Positions 36,894-44,447 of a stretch of DNA of 64,000 nucleotides are shown here, piece by piece; position 1 is the stretch's first letter, and every line of letters starts with the position of its first letter. The notes under the pieces are model-generated. The model worked only from the letters and a program-made list of their open reading frames with translations, ran no database searches and was not told the DNA's origin. This DNA is from Geomonas paludis. GTDB taxonomy: Bacteria > Desulfobacterota > Desulfuromonadia > Geobacterales > Geobacteraceae. The stretch covers positions 25,841 to 89,840 of the forward strand of contig NZ_BLXY01000014.1 of assembly GCF_014193585.1 (NCBI RefSeq), read 5' to 3'. A program made the translations under genes and the position numbers.

Positions 36894-37454
36894 ATGATAC
36901 CTTGGGAAACGGACATGGGGAAAGCACTGGCTCGGGCGAAGGCTGAACAGAAGACCGTTCTGCTCGAATTCTTCAGCCCGCAATGTATCGGCTGCAAACA
37001 GATGGAAGAGGTAACCTTCGCCGACGAGGCCGTGGTCAACTTCATCTCGGACCGCGTCATCCCGGTCAGGGTCCCGGTTTCCTCCACTACCCAGACCGGC
37101 GACTTCCGCATCTCCTGGACCCCGACCCTGATCACCCTCGACCTGTACGGGCGCGAGCATCAGCGCACGGTCGGCTACCTCCCTCCCGACGAGATGGTCG
37201 GGTCGGTGCTCCTGGGCATGGGGAAGGCGAGCCTGGACAACGGCCAGTTCAACGAGGCAGTGATCCAGCTGACCACCCTCCTGAACGGCTGCCCCAACTG
37301 TGCGGCGGCGCCCGAGGCGGTGTACCTGCGCGGCGTGGCGCGCTTCAGCTCCAGCCACGACCCGGCGGCCCTGAAGGACATCTACCAGCAGATCTCCAAG
37401 GAGTACCCGGACAGTGACTGGACCAAGCGGGCCCAGCCCTTCACGTTGCTTTGA
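36894..37454 (+). CDS. Thioredoxin-fold protein with CIGC motif
   Basis: The 186-residue product has an N-terminal thioredoxin domain (residues 1-110): VLLEFFSPQCIGCKQMEEVTF holds the redox-like CxxC pair and ISWTPTLITLDLYG the cis-Pro loop. The rest is a TPR-like helical tail (LDNGQFNEAVIQLTTLLNGCPNC..YLRGVARFSS) with a second CPNC pair. There is no signal peptide, so it would act in the cytosol. GGGAGGAGGGTTTACC precedes the start. Function beyond disulfide or stress chemistry is unknown. Confidence 0.85.
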   Translation: MIPWETDMGKALARAKAEQKTVLLEFFSPQCIGCKQMEEVTFADEAVVNFISDRVIPVRVPVSSTTQTGDFRISWTPTLITLDLYGREHQRTVGYLPPDEMVGSVLLGMGKASLDNGQFNEAVIQLTTLLNGCPNCAAAPEAVYLRGVARFSSSHDPAALKDIYQQISKEYPDSDWTKRAQPFTLL

Positions 37455-37570
37455 CCCCCGCACCACCCGCAGTTGCCAATTCCACCGGGGGGCGGCAGCC
37501 ATGCCGCCCTCTTTTTACATGATATGACGGCCTCGCGCCGGATGCGTTGTTGACGACAGGCTCAATCGTT

Positions 37571-39001
37571 ATGGCACACGTGCTGGACCACATCTTCACC
37601 ACACTTCTCCTGGTCTCCCTGGCCTCGCTGGCTGTCCTTTCCGCCGGGCACGCGCTGATCAACAAGCGCGACCCCCGGTCGGCACTGGGGTGGATCCTCA
37701 CCTGCCTCGCCATCCCGTTTTTCGGACCGCTCTTCTACTGGGGCATGGGGGTGAACCGGATCTACAGCCGCGCCAAGCGCTGGCACCGGGAAGCCGGTCC
37801 CGCCCCGGTACTCCCCCAGCCGGCGGCCGACCTCCCCCCCACCAGGCTCCCGGGAGAGCTTTCCTACCTGCGGGAGCTGCGCAACCTTTCCGAGCGCGTG
37901 GTGAGCACGAGGCTTTTGCCGGGCAACCACCTGGTCCCCCTGGAGAACGGCGAGGAGGCCTATCCCGCCATGCTCGCCGCCATCGACGCGGCGCACTCCT
38001 CGGTGCACCTCTCCACCTACATCTTCGACGGCGACGAGACCGGGAAACGCTTCATCAGGGCGCTGACGCGGGCGGCGAACCGGGGGGTGGAGGTACGGAT
38101 CATCGTGGACAGCCTGGGGGAAAAGTACTCGGTGCCCACGGCGTGGGAGCTTCTGAAGGGTTCCAAGGTGGAGTTCAAGAGGTTTCTTCCCCTGCGACCG
38201 GGGGGATACCTGAACCTGCGCAACCACCGCAAGATCATGGTGGTGGACGGGATGACCGGCTTTACCGGCGGGATGAACATCGGCAGCAGGCACATGGTGA
38301 GCGGCCCGCCTCCGGTGGTGAAAGACCTGCACTTCCAGGTGACCGGCCCGGTGGTGGCCGACCTGCAGCGCACCTTCCTGGAAGACTGGCACTTCGCCAA
38401 GGGAAAACAGCTCACCGACGCGCGCTACTTCCCCGAGGTGAGCGAGGCGGGAACGGCCCTGGTGCGGGCGGTCAGCGACGGCCCGGACAAGGACTTCAGG
38501 AAGCTGAACTGGATCATCCTCGGGGCGCTCTCCTGCGCCAGGCGCACGGTCACCATCGTCACCCCCTATTTCATCCCGGACCGGCCGCTGATCTCGGCCC
38601 TGATCACCGCCGCCCTGCGCGGCGTCGAGATCACCCTGGTGCTCCCCGAAGTCAACAACCTCCCCTACGTGCAGTGGGCCAGCAACTCCTACCTGTGGGA
38701 GCTTTTGCAGCAGGGGGTGCGCATCTACGCCCAGCCCGCCCCCTTCGTGCACAGCAAGTTCATGGTGGTGGACCGCAGCTGGAGCCTGATCGGCAGCGCC
38801 AACCTCGACCCCAGGAGCCTCAGGCTCAACTTCGAATTCAACCTCGAGGTCTACGACCTCAACTTCGCCGCCCAGCTCGAGGACCGCTGCCAGGCCACCC
38901 TGGCGCTATCTCGTGAGATCACCCTCGCCGAGGTGGACGCCCGCCCGCTTCCCGTCAAGCTGCGGGACGCGGCCGCGAAGCTGTTCTCCCCGTACCTGTA
39001 G
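37571..39001 (+). CDS. cls: Cardiolipin synthase (PLD superfamily)
   Basis: The 476-residue membrane enzyme has two N-terminal membrane helices (PLDc_N type, SALGWILTCLAIPFFGPLFYW) and two HKD motifs: NHRKIMVVDGMTGFTGGMNIG and HSKFMVVDRSWSLIGSANLDPRS, the signature of bacterial ClsA-type enzymes that join two phosphatidylglycerols. ATG 37571 is chosen; TTG 37547 would add eight residues and neither has a strong ribosome site. Its last 96 nt overlap the convergent GGDEF gene. Confidence 0.9.
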   Translation: MAHVLDHIFTTLLLVSLASLAVLSAGHALINKRDPRSALGWILTCLAIPFFGPLFYWGMGVNRIYSRAKRWHREAGPAPVLPQPAADLPPTRLPGELSYLRELRNLSERVVSTRLLPGNHLVPLENGEEAYPAMLAAIDAAHSSVHLSTYIFDGDETGKRFIRALTRAANRGVEVRIIVDSLGEKYSVPTAWELLKGSKVEFKRFLPLRPGGYLNLRNHRKIMVVDGMTGFTGGMNIGSRHMVSGPPPVVKDLHFQVTGPVVADLQRTFLEDWHFAKGKQLTDARYFPEVSEAGTALVRAVSDGPDKDFRKLNWIILGALSCARRTVTIVTPYFIPDRPLISALITAALRGVEITLVLPEVNNLPYVQWASNSYLWELLQQGVRIYAQPAPFVHSKFMVVDRSWSLIGSANLDPRSLRLNFEFNLEVYDLNFAAQLEDRCQATLALSREITLAEVDARPLPVKLRDAAAKLFSPYL

Positions 39002-40066
39002 TTGCTCCCGTTGCCCCGTTTGCTCCCGCTCCGTCTCCGCCAGTGACACACGGTTCTTGCCCAGCCGCTTGCTGCGGTACATGGCCAGGTCCGCCTGCTT
39101 CACCACGCTCTTCAGGTCGTCGCCGTCCCAAGGGAAGGAAGCGATTCCCGCCGACAGGGTGCAGTCAATCAGGTCACCTTCATAGCTGAAAGGGCAGGAG
39201 TTGATGGCACGGACGATGCGCTCCACCGCCGGGAGGATCTGTTCCTTGTCGTGGCCGGCGTAGAGGATGATGAACTCGTCCCCGCCGAAGCGGGCCGCGA
39301 TGTCGCTCTCGCGGATGTTGGAGCGGATCACCCGTGCGGTCCACTTGATCAGCTCCGTCCCGGCCAGGTGACCGTAACGGTCGTTGATCTGCTTCAGGTT
39401 GTCCGCGTCCAGCATGCAGATCGCGTAAGGGCTCTGGTGCCGGCGCGACAGCTTCTCCTGCTGCAAGGCGAGCGCCTCGAAACTGCGCATGTTGTTGAGG
39501 TCGGTGAGATCGTCGGTAAGCGACAGCCGTTCCACCTCGGCGTGGGCGGCCTCGGTCTCGCCGGCCAGTATGGCGCCGACGTGCGCGATCAGGATGAAGG
39601 GGAAGACGCGGATCAGGTAACCCGGCAGCTGGCTCCAAAGCGGGGGAGACTCACCGGCAGCCAGCAGCGAATAGGAGGCGACCGCGAGCCCGGCCATGAG
39701 GTAGGTGATGCGCCGCCCCAGCGTGAGCGAGGTGGCCATCAGGACCAGGTAGATGGCCGATATGAAGGGGCTGTCGGTCCTGCCGGTGAACCAGCAGACG
39801 GCAAACAGGTAGGCCAGGAGCAGCACCAGTTCCAGCGAGGCCTTGAACTGGCCGTTGGGAAGCAGGAGCCGCGTGATGAACAGGGAGACCGCCAGGGCGA
39901 AGGAAGCAACGCCCACCCACACGGCGCAGAGATGCGGCAGGGGAACCAGGTAGATGTCGAGCAGCACCAGCCCGACCAGGAGTGACGTGATCACTCCCAG
40001 CACGCGGTTGTGGCCGGCGAACCTCTCGCCGACCTGCGCAGTCACCCATCCCTTTGCCTCTATCAT
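38906..40066 (-). CDS. Membrane GGDEF protein (putative nucleotidyl cyclase) with Thr at the base-specificity position
   Basis: The 386-residue product has five or six hydrophobic segments (about residues 20-175), a short coiled linker, and a full GGDEF domain: SLTDDLTDLNNMRSF, CMLDADNLKQINDRYGH, the intact active site RFGGDEF, and an inhibitory-site RxxD (RESD) five residues before it. The motif after RYGH reads LAGTELI, where canonical diguanylate cyclases have AGDEV: the Asp that reads the guanine edge is Thr (codon 39356-39358). Geobacter Hypr GGDEF enzymes that make cyclic AMP-GMP carry Ser here. The 45-residue tail after the domain is Gln/Glu/Arg-rich. Confidence 0.88.
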   Translation of the reverse strand: MIEAKGWVTAQVGERFAGHNRVLGVITSLLVGLVLLDIYLVPLPHLCAVWVGVASFALAVSLFITRLLLPNGQFKASLELVLLLAYLFAVCWFTGRTDSPFISAIYLVLMATSLTLGRRITYLMAGLAVASYSLLAAGESPPLWSQLPGYLIRVFPFILIAHVGAILAGETEAAHAEVERLSLTDDLTDLNNMRSFEALALQQEKLSRRHQSPYAICMLDADNLKQINDRYGHLAGTELIKWTARVIRSNIRESDIAARFGGDEFIILYAGHDKEQILPAVERIVRAINSCPFSYEGDLIDCTLSAGIASFPWDGDDLKSVVKQADLAMYRSKRLGKNRVSLAETEREQTGQREQLQVRGEQLRGRVPQLDGKRAGVHLGEGDLTR

Positions 40067-40164
40067 TCCGCCGCCTCGTCAGGTAATGGCGCAAATGCGC
40101 CCCTTGTCCTTATCGGCGGGTGTCTTGGAAAGTTAATCCGGCAGGTAAAAAAACCGGCGAAGGG

Positions 40165-40989
40165 TCAGGAGTGACGCAGCAGGGTGCGGGCGGCAAAGGC
40201 GCAGAGAAAGACCGCGAAGTTGATCAGGACGATGGTGGAGCCGGTGGGGAGGTTCATGACGAAGGAGAGGGAGATGCCGCAGATGACGGTGGCCACCCCG
40301 ATCCCCGCCGCCGACACGATGGCGGTCTTGAATCCCTTGGCGATCTGGAGGGCCGAGACGGCCGGGAGGATGAGGAGCGCCGAGATCAGCATGATCCCCA
40401 CCACCTTCATGGCCAGCACCACGGTGAGGGCGGTCAACAGCACCAGCACCGTGTTGATGCGGTCCGTGTTGAGGCCGGAGCTCTTGGCCAGTTCCTCGTC
40501 GAAGGTGCTCGCGAAGAGCTCGTTGTAGAACATGACCACGCCGGCGATGACGATGAAGAAGAGGACCGCCGCGATGGCGAGCTCGCTGGAGCTGATGGAC
40601 AGGATGTTGCCGAAGAGGTAGCTGAAGAGGTCGACGTTGAAGCCGCCGGCCACGCTGGCCAGCATCACGCCGGTGGCGATGCCGATGGCGGAGACCATGC
40701 CGATGGCGGCGTCGCCGTAGATCCGCGCCTTCTGGGCCAGCTTCAGGATCCCCAGGGCCGAGGCCAGCACCACCGGGATGATCGAGAGGGTCATGTAGAC
40801 CGAGTGCAGACGGAAGAAAAGTGCCAGCGCCACGCTGCCGAAGGTGACGTGGGCCAGGCCGTCGCCGATCAGCGAAAGCCTGCGCAGCACGAGGAACACC
40901 CCGAGCACCGAGCAGAGGATGGCAATCAGCGATCCGCCGATAAGCGCCCTCTGCATGAAGCCGTAGCTGAGCATCTCGTTCAGATTCAT
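40165..40989 (-). CDS. znuB: Zinc ABC transporter permease ZnuB
   Basis: The 274-residue ABC-3 family permease has seven or eight hydrophobic helices, with LVLRRLSLIGDGLAHVTFGSVALAL near the N terminus and VVGIMLISALLILPAVSALQIAKGFK as family hallmarks. It is the last gene of zur-znuA-znuC-znuB; a family B repeat separates it from znuC. Confidence 0.92.
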   Translation of the reverse strand: MNLNEMLSYGFMQRALIGGSLIAILCSVLGVFLVLRRLSLIGDGLAHVTFGSVALALFFRLHSVYMTLSIIPVVLASALGILKLAQKARIYGDAAIGMVSAIGIATGVMLASVAGGFNVDLFSYLFGNILSISSSELAIAAVLFFIVIAGVVMFYNELFASTFDEELAKSSGLNTDRINTVLVLLTALTVVLAMKVVGIMLISALLILPAVSALQIAKGFKTAIVSAAGIGVATVICGISLSFVMNLPTGSTIVLINFAVFLCAFAARTLLRHS

Positions 40990-41008
40990 TTCAAAAACCT
41001 CGAAAGGC

Positions 41009-41033
41009 AGGGCGAATGATTATTCGCCCCTAC
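41009..41033. repeat. Dispersed repeat family B
   Basis: AGGGCGAATGATTATTCGCCCC then TAC, between znuC and znuB. Confidence 0.85.
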
Positions 41034-41093
41034 AGAAGACAGTTATTTGTGCACGTCCGACACCCCCCTCCCGCAATGGGAGGGGGAGGTACG

Positions 41094-41846
41094 TCAGTGC
41101 CGGTGGCAAACCAGGTGCTGCCCGTGTTCCCCAAAGAACCCGGTCATCTCGCTGGAGTTGCAGAAATCGTCGAAACTGCCGTAGAAGACCACCTTCTTGT
41201 CCAGGTACAAAAGGTGCGAGGCGTACTTGCCGATGGTCGCCGTGTCGTGGGTGACCAGGAGCACGGTGCACTGCTTCTCCCGGTTCATCTCGAAGATGAG
41301 CTTGTAGAAGCTCTCCCTGGTCTCCGGGTCGAGTGCCGTGGTCGGCTCGTCCATGACCAGCAGCGCCGGGTCGTTGACCAGCGCCCGGGCCAGCAGCACC
41401 CGCTGCCTGAGCCCACCCGAAAGCTCCCCGATCATCGCCCCCCTGATGTGGGAGATCCCCATCCACTCCATGGTGCGGTCCACGGCCCAGGCGTCGTCGC
41501 GGTTGAAACGGCGCGGGAACTTCTTTCCGGAGAGCCGCCCCAGGCGGATCACCTCGTCCACGGTGGCCGGGAAGTGCGGGTTGAAAAACTGCAGCCCTTG
41601 GGGCAGGTAGCCGATCCGGTGCCAGTCGTGGAAGGATGCCTGCGGCGTCCCGAGCAGGGACACCTCTCCGGAGGTCGGCGCCAGCAGTTGCAGGATGATC
41701 TTGATCATGGTGCTCTTGCCCGAGCCGTTGGGACCGCAGATCCCGACGTAGTCACCGGCGTTCACGCTGAAGCTGATGTCCTGCAGCACCTCGGTGCCGT
41801 GGTAGCCGGCGCAGAGGTTGCGCACGCTGAGAGCTTTGTCGTTCAT
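41094..41846 (-). CDS. znuC: Zinc ABC transporter ATP-binding protein ZnuC
   Basis: The 250-residue ATPase has Walker A GPNGSGKSTMIK, a Q-loop at YLPQGLQF, signature LSGGLRQRVLLARAL, Walker B LLVMDEPTTALD and the H-loop VTHD. The start ATG overlaps the znuA stop (ATGA at 41843-41846), so the two are translationally coupled. The C-terminal tail is His-containing (EHGQHLVCHRH), which may bind zinc. Confidence 0.94.
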   Translation of the reverse strand: MNDKALSVRNLCAGYHGTEVLQDISFSVNAGDYVGICGPNGSGKSTMIKIILQLLAPTSGEVSLLGTPQASFHDWHRIGYLPQGLQFFNPHFPATVDEVIRLGRLSGKKFPRRFNRDDAWAVDRTMEWMGISHIRGAMIGELSGGLRQRVLLARALVNDPALLVMDEPTTALDPETRESFYKLIFEMNREKQCTVLLVTHDTATIGKYASHLLYLDKKVVFYGSFDDFCNSSEMTGFFGEHGQHLVCHRH

Positions 41847-42769
41847 TGCAGTCCCGTCTTCAGGTTGCGGAGATTTTCTTCCATGAGGGAAATGAAGGTG
41901 ACGCCGCGCTGCAGGTCGTCGCGGGTTACGTTGTGCCCGGCGCGCAGCATGAGCACCTTGGCGCCGGTCTCGCGGGCGATGGTCTCGGCGATGCGGGGGC
42001 TCAGCAGTTCCTCGGTGTAGACGTAGCCCAGGTGCTCGCGGCGCATCACCTGCACCAGTTCGGCGAGCTTCGCCGGGGTGGGCTCGGCATCGGCGTTCAC
42101 CGCCGAGGCGGAGATGTATTTCAACCCGTAACGCCGGGCGAGATAACCGAAAGCGTAGTGGCCGCCGTGCAGCAGCACCTTCTTCGGGCACTGGGCCAGG
42201 GTCGCCTTGAAACGCTGGTCCAGGGCCGCCAGGTCGCTGTCCAGCTTGGCGGCGTTCTGCTGGTAGAAAGCCTTGTTGGCGGGATCGCGTGCCACGTAGG
42301 CAGCCAGGATGTTTATGGCGATGGTGCGGGCGTTGTCGAAGTCCAGCCAGATGTGGGGATCCATCCCCTTCCCTTCGTGGGCATCGTGTTCGCCGCGGTG
42401 CTGGTCCGAAACCGGCCCCTGCATCAGGGCGATCCCCTTGCCCCCCTCGACCACCTCGACCTTGCCCTTGTCCAGGCCGGAGATGATGTTGGCGGCCCAA
42501 GGCTCCATCACCGCATTGGTGTAGATGAAGAGGTCGGCGCGGTTCACCCGCACCACGTCTTCCGGGCGCGGCTCGAAGGAGTGCGGCTCGACGCCCGGCG
42601 GAAGCAGCAGAGTGACCGTGGCCCGATCGCCCCCGATGGTCCGCGCGAAATCGTAGAGCGGAAACAGGGTGGTCACCACCTGGAGTTTGCCGTCCGATTG
42701 CTTCTTTTCGCTGCTGCACCCCGGCACCACCAGGAGCAGCGCCAGAAGTAAGCTCATCAGCAATTTCAT
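41843..42769 (-). CDS. znuA: Zinc ABC transporter substrate-binding lipoprotein ZnuA
   Basis: The 308-residue protein has a lipoprotein signal (lipobox VVPGC, Cys22), then the cluster A-I (ZnuA/TroA) fold: LFPLYDFARTIGG, GVEPHSFEPRPEDV with a zinc-binding His, a short His/Asp/Glu-rich loop (DQHRGEHDAHEGKGMDPHIWLD) typical of zinc-specific members, HGGHYAFGYLARRYGL, and YTEELLSPRIAE. It captures zinc in the periplasm for ZnuBC. The start lies just within the zur stop region. Confidence 0.93.
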   Translation of the reverse strand: MKLLMSLLLALLLVVPGCSSEKKQSDGKLQVVTTLFPLYDFARTIGGDRATVTLLLPPGVEPHSFEPRPEDVVRVNRADLFIYTNAVMEPWAANIISGLDKGKVEVVEGGKGIALMQGPVSDQHRGEHDAHEGKGMDPHIWLDFDNARTIAINILAAYVARDPANKAFYQQNAAKLDSDLAALDQRFKATLAQCPKKVLLHGGHYAFGYLARRYGLKYISASAVNADAEPTPAKLAELVQVMRREHLGYVYTEELLSPRIAETIARETGAKVLMLRAGHNVTRDDLQRGVTFISLMEENLRNLKTGLQ

Positions 42770-43200
42770 CGTTTTTCCCCGTTGTCGGCGCAGCCGCCGC
42801 ACAGTCCGTTCAACTGCAGGATGTGCGAGAGCACCTTCCCGCCGTTGCGCTTGGACACTTCCTGCTCCAACGCTTCGATGCCGCAAGCCGGGATGTCCTC
42901 GACCTTGCGGCATGAGAGGCAGACGAAGTGGTGATGGTGCTCGCGGTTGCTGCAGAAATAGTAGTAGAGCTGGCGGTTAGGGTGGATCACCTTGGAAAGG
43001 ACGCCGCTTTGGGATAGTTCCTCCAGGTTGCGGTACACCGTGGGCAGCCCCAGCCGGTCGAAGCGATCCTTCAACCTCTTCCACAGCTCCTCCGGGCTCG
43101 CGTAACCCGGCTCCGCCTCGAGCATCTCGAGGATCGCCAGCCTCTTGGGAGTAGCCTTCATGCCGGCGGCCTTCAAGGCCGATGCGTGACGCTGGTCCAT
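42766..43200 (-). CDS. zur: Fur-family regulator, probable zinc uptake regulator Zur
   Basis: The 144-residue protein has the Fur-family winged helix (KATPKRLAILEMLEAEPGYASPEELW, GLPTVYRNLEELSQSGVL) and the metal-binding dimerisation domain: HHHHFVCLSCRKVEDIPAC with one CxxC, and a second CGGC near the C terminus, the structural zinc site. Linkage to znuACB argues for Zur rather than Fur or PerR. ATG 43200 has GAGGCGGG upstream. It heads the operon it probably represses. Confidence 0.9.
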   Translation of the reverse strand: MDQRHASALKAAGMKATPKRLAILEMLEAEPGYASPEELWKRLKDRFDRLGLPTVYRNLEELSQSGVLSKVIHPNRQLYYYFCSNREHHHHFVCLSCRKVEDIPACGIEALEQEVSKRNGGKVLSHILQLNGLCGGCADNGEKR

Positions 43201-43216
43201 ACCCGCCTCTAAATAG

Positions 43217-43231
43217 AAATGAATTCGTTTT
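43217..43231. promoter_or_regulatory. Candidate Zur operator
   Basis: AAATGAATTCGTTTT, an imperfect palindrome centred on GAATTC, overlaps the expected transcription start of the zur operon. Shape and position fit a Fur-family operator; no experimentally known site is being matched. Confidence 0.45.
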
Positions 43232-43259
43232 AGAATAGCCAGCATGGTCTTTCTGTCAA
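43232..43259 (-). promoter_or_regulatory. Sigma70 promoter of the zur-znuACB operon
   Basis: Minus-strand TTGACA (43254-43259), 16-nt spacer, TATTCT (43232-43237). Confidence 0.8.
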
Positions 43260-43431
43260 GAAAAATATTGTAATTAAAAGAAGCTTTGCGTTAAGATTCC
43301 AGCGCTTCCGGTGATATGGCCCAGCTTTTACGGTCTATGACGGAACCCCCGTGGCCATGATTAGAAGCCCTGAAGGCGGCATCCTTGCCAGATCAAGTAG
43401 TTGGGCGAGCCGCCGTTGCAACGGGCACCAT

Positions 43432-43447
43432 TGGCGTTTGTATTGCA
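43432..43447 (+). promoter_or_regulatory. Sigma54-type promoter upstream of the PilZ gene
   Basis: TGGCGTTTGTATTGCA matches the TGGC-N7-TTGCA form, with exactly ten nucleotides between the -24 GG and the -12 GC. The expected start point at about 43458 leaves a 42-nt leader. Confidence 0.7.
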
Positions 43448-43499
43448 TCGCGTAAACGGCTGTTGCTATGCGGTTATTTCATTTGGTGGGCGGCGTCAC

Positions 43500-44234
43500 A
43501 TGCAAAACGGAACCTACAACTATAAGGACTACTTCCAGCCCGGCCAGAAAGCCCGGGTCGAAGTGGCATTGTCGGGGGACACGGTTTTCAATGACGGCGC
43601 GATAGTCACCGAGATAAACGACGCCGAGGTCCGCCTGAGGCTTTCCCGCGAGAAACTCCCCGAGGGGGTGCTGCTGCGGCCCGAAGCGCCGCTGGTGGTC
43701 CGGGTAGGCGTGGGCGGCAACAGCTATCGCTGCAAGGGCGTGGTGCTGGACGACCAGGGTGAGGAAGACCTGCTCATCGCCTTTACCGGCCGGGTCATGC
43801 CGGAGGACCAGAGGGAATATTTCCGCCTCGGCACCGACATCCCTGTCATCCTGTTCAACGTGACCGCGGGGACGGCCGAGGAAAGCGGCACAGCCGGGTT
43901 GCGGGTGGCGTCGCAGAGCAGCCTGCCGCGGATCGTCAACATCAGCGGCGGCGGGTTACGGACCGAGACCGAGATGGAGATGACGCGGGACGACATCGTC
44001 TATGCCACCTTCCATCTGCCGCTGCCCGAGCCGAAAGTGGTGCCGGTAGTCGCCCAGGTCATGCACTGTGAGAAGATCGACAGCGGCGACGGCGTCATCC
44101 ACAGTGCCGGTCTGCGTTTCATGCACATCAACGAGCGGGACCGCGATGCCATCGTCCGCTACGTCTGCAACGAAGAGATCAAGCGTATCAGGCTGTGCCG
44201 CAAGGACTTCTACTCACTTTCGAATGCTTCGTAA
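43500..44234 (+). CDS. PilZ domain protein (YcgR/FlgZ-like c-di-GMP receptor)
   Basis: The 244-residue product starts at ATG 43500. Residues 10-105 form a YcgR-like N-terminal beta domain (YFQPGQKARVEVAL). The C-terminal PilZ domain begins with REYFR, giving the RxxxR c-di-GMP motif, and continues with VNISGGGL, the (D/N)xSxxG motif, so all ligand-contacting residues are present. A final helix (ERDRDAIVRYVCNEEIKRIRL) ends the domain. Proteins of this build tune flagellar or pilus motors or exopolysaccharide. No ribosome site is obvious before the start. Confidence 0.88.
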   Translation: MQNGTYNYKDYFQPGQKARVEVALSGDTVFNDGAIVTEINDAEVRLRLSREKLPEGVLLRPEAPLVVRVGVGGNSYRCKGVVLDDQGEEDLLIAFTGRVMPEDQREYFRLGTDIPVILFNVTAGTAEESGTAGLRVASQSSLPRIVNISGGGLRTETEMEMTRDDIVYATFHLPLPEPKVVPVVAQVMHCEKIDSGDGVIHSAGLRFMHINERDRDAIVRYVCNEEIKRIRLCRKDFYSLSNAS

Positions 44235-44276
44235 TTGCTCATAGGACAGCGAGAAGCATGTAATGCCGCAACTGGC

Positions 44277-44309
44277 AAGGCCAACCGGGAATCCGGTTGG
44301 CCTTTTTTT
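44277..44309. terminator. Terminator downstream of the PilZ gene
   Basis: AAGGCCAACCGG-GAAT-CCGGTTGGCCTTTTTTT: a perfect 12-bp stem with a T-run. Confidence 0.95.
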
Positions 44310-44316
44310 GATCCTA

Positions 44317-44420
44317 GGGGACTGGCTCCGCCAGGTGCCTGTCCCCTTAGTGCTTGGGGTGTTGTTGAGCAGAATGGGGCGTTCCGCTAAAGGGACAGGC
44401 ACCTAAACGGAGCCAGTCCC
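44317..44420. repeat. Dispersed repeat family A, complete pair
   Basis: Inverted arms with an internal GGGGCGTTCCGCTAAA word, just after the PilZ terminator and 28 nt from the 3' end of cobD. Confidence 0.9.
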
Positions 44421-44447
44421 TTCTGCTACCACCTATCTCGACTCCCT

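Noticed and set aside
41094..42719. 541-codon frame covering znuC and most of znuA
   Set aside because: Only the part from 41846 is znuC; the upstream part is znuA read in the wrong frame.
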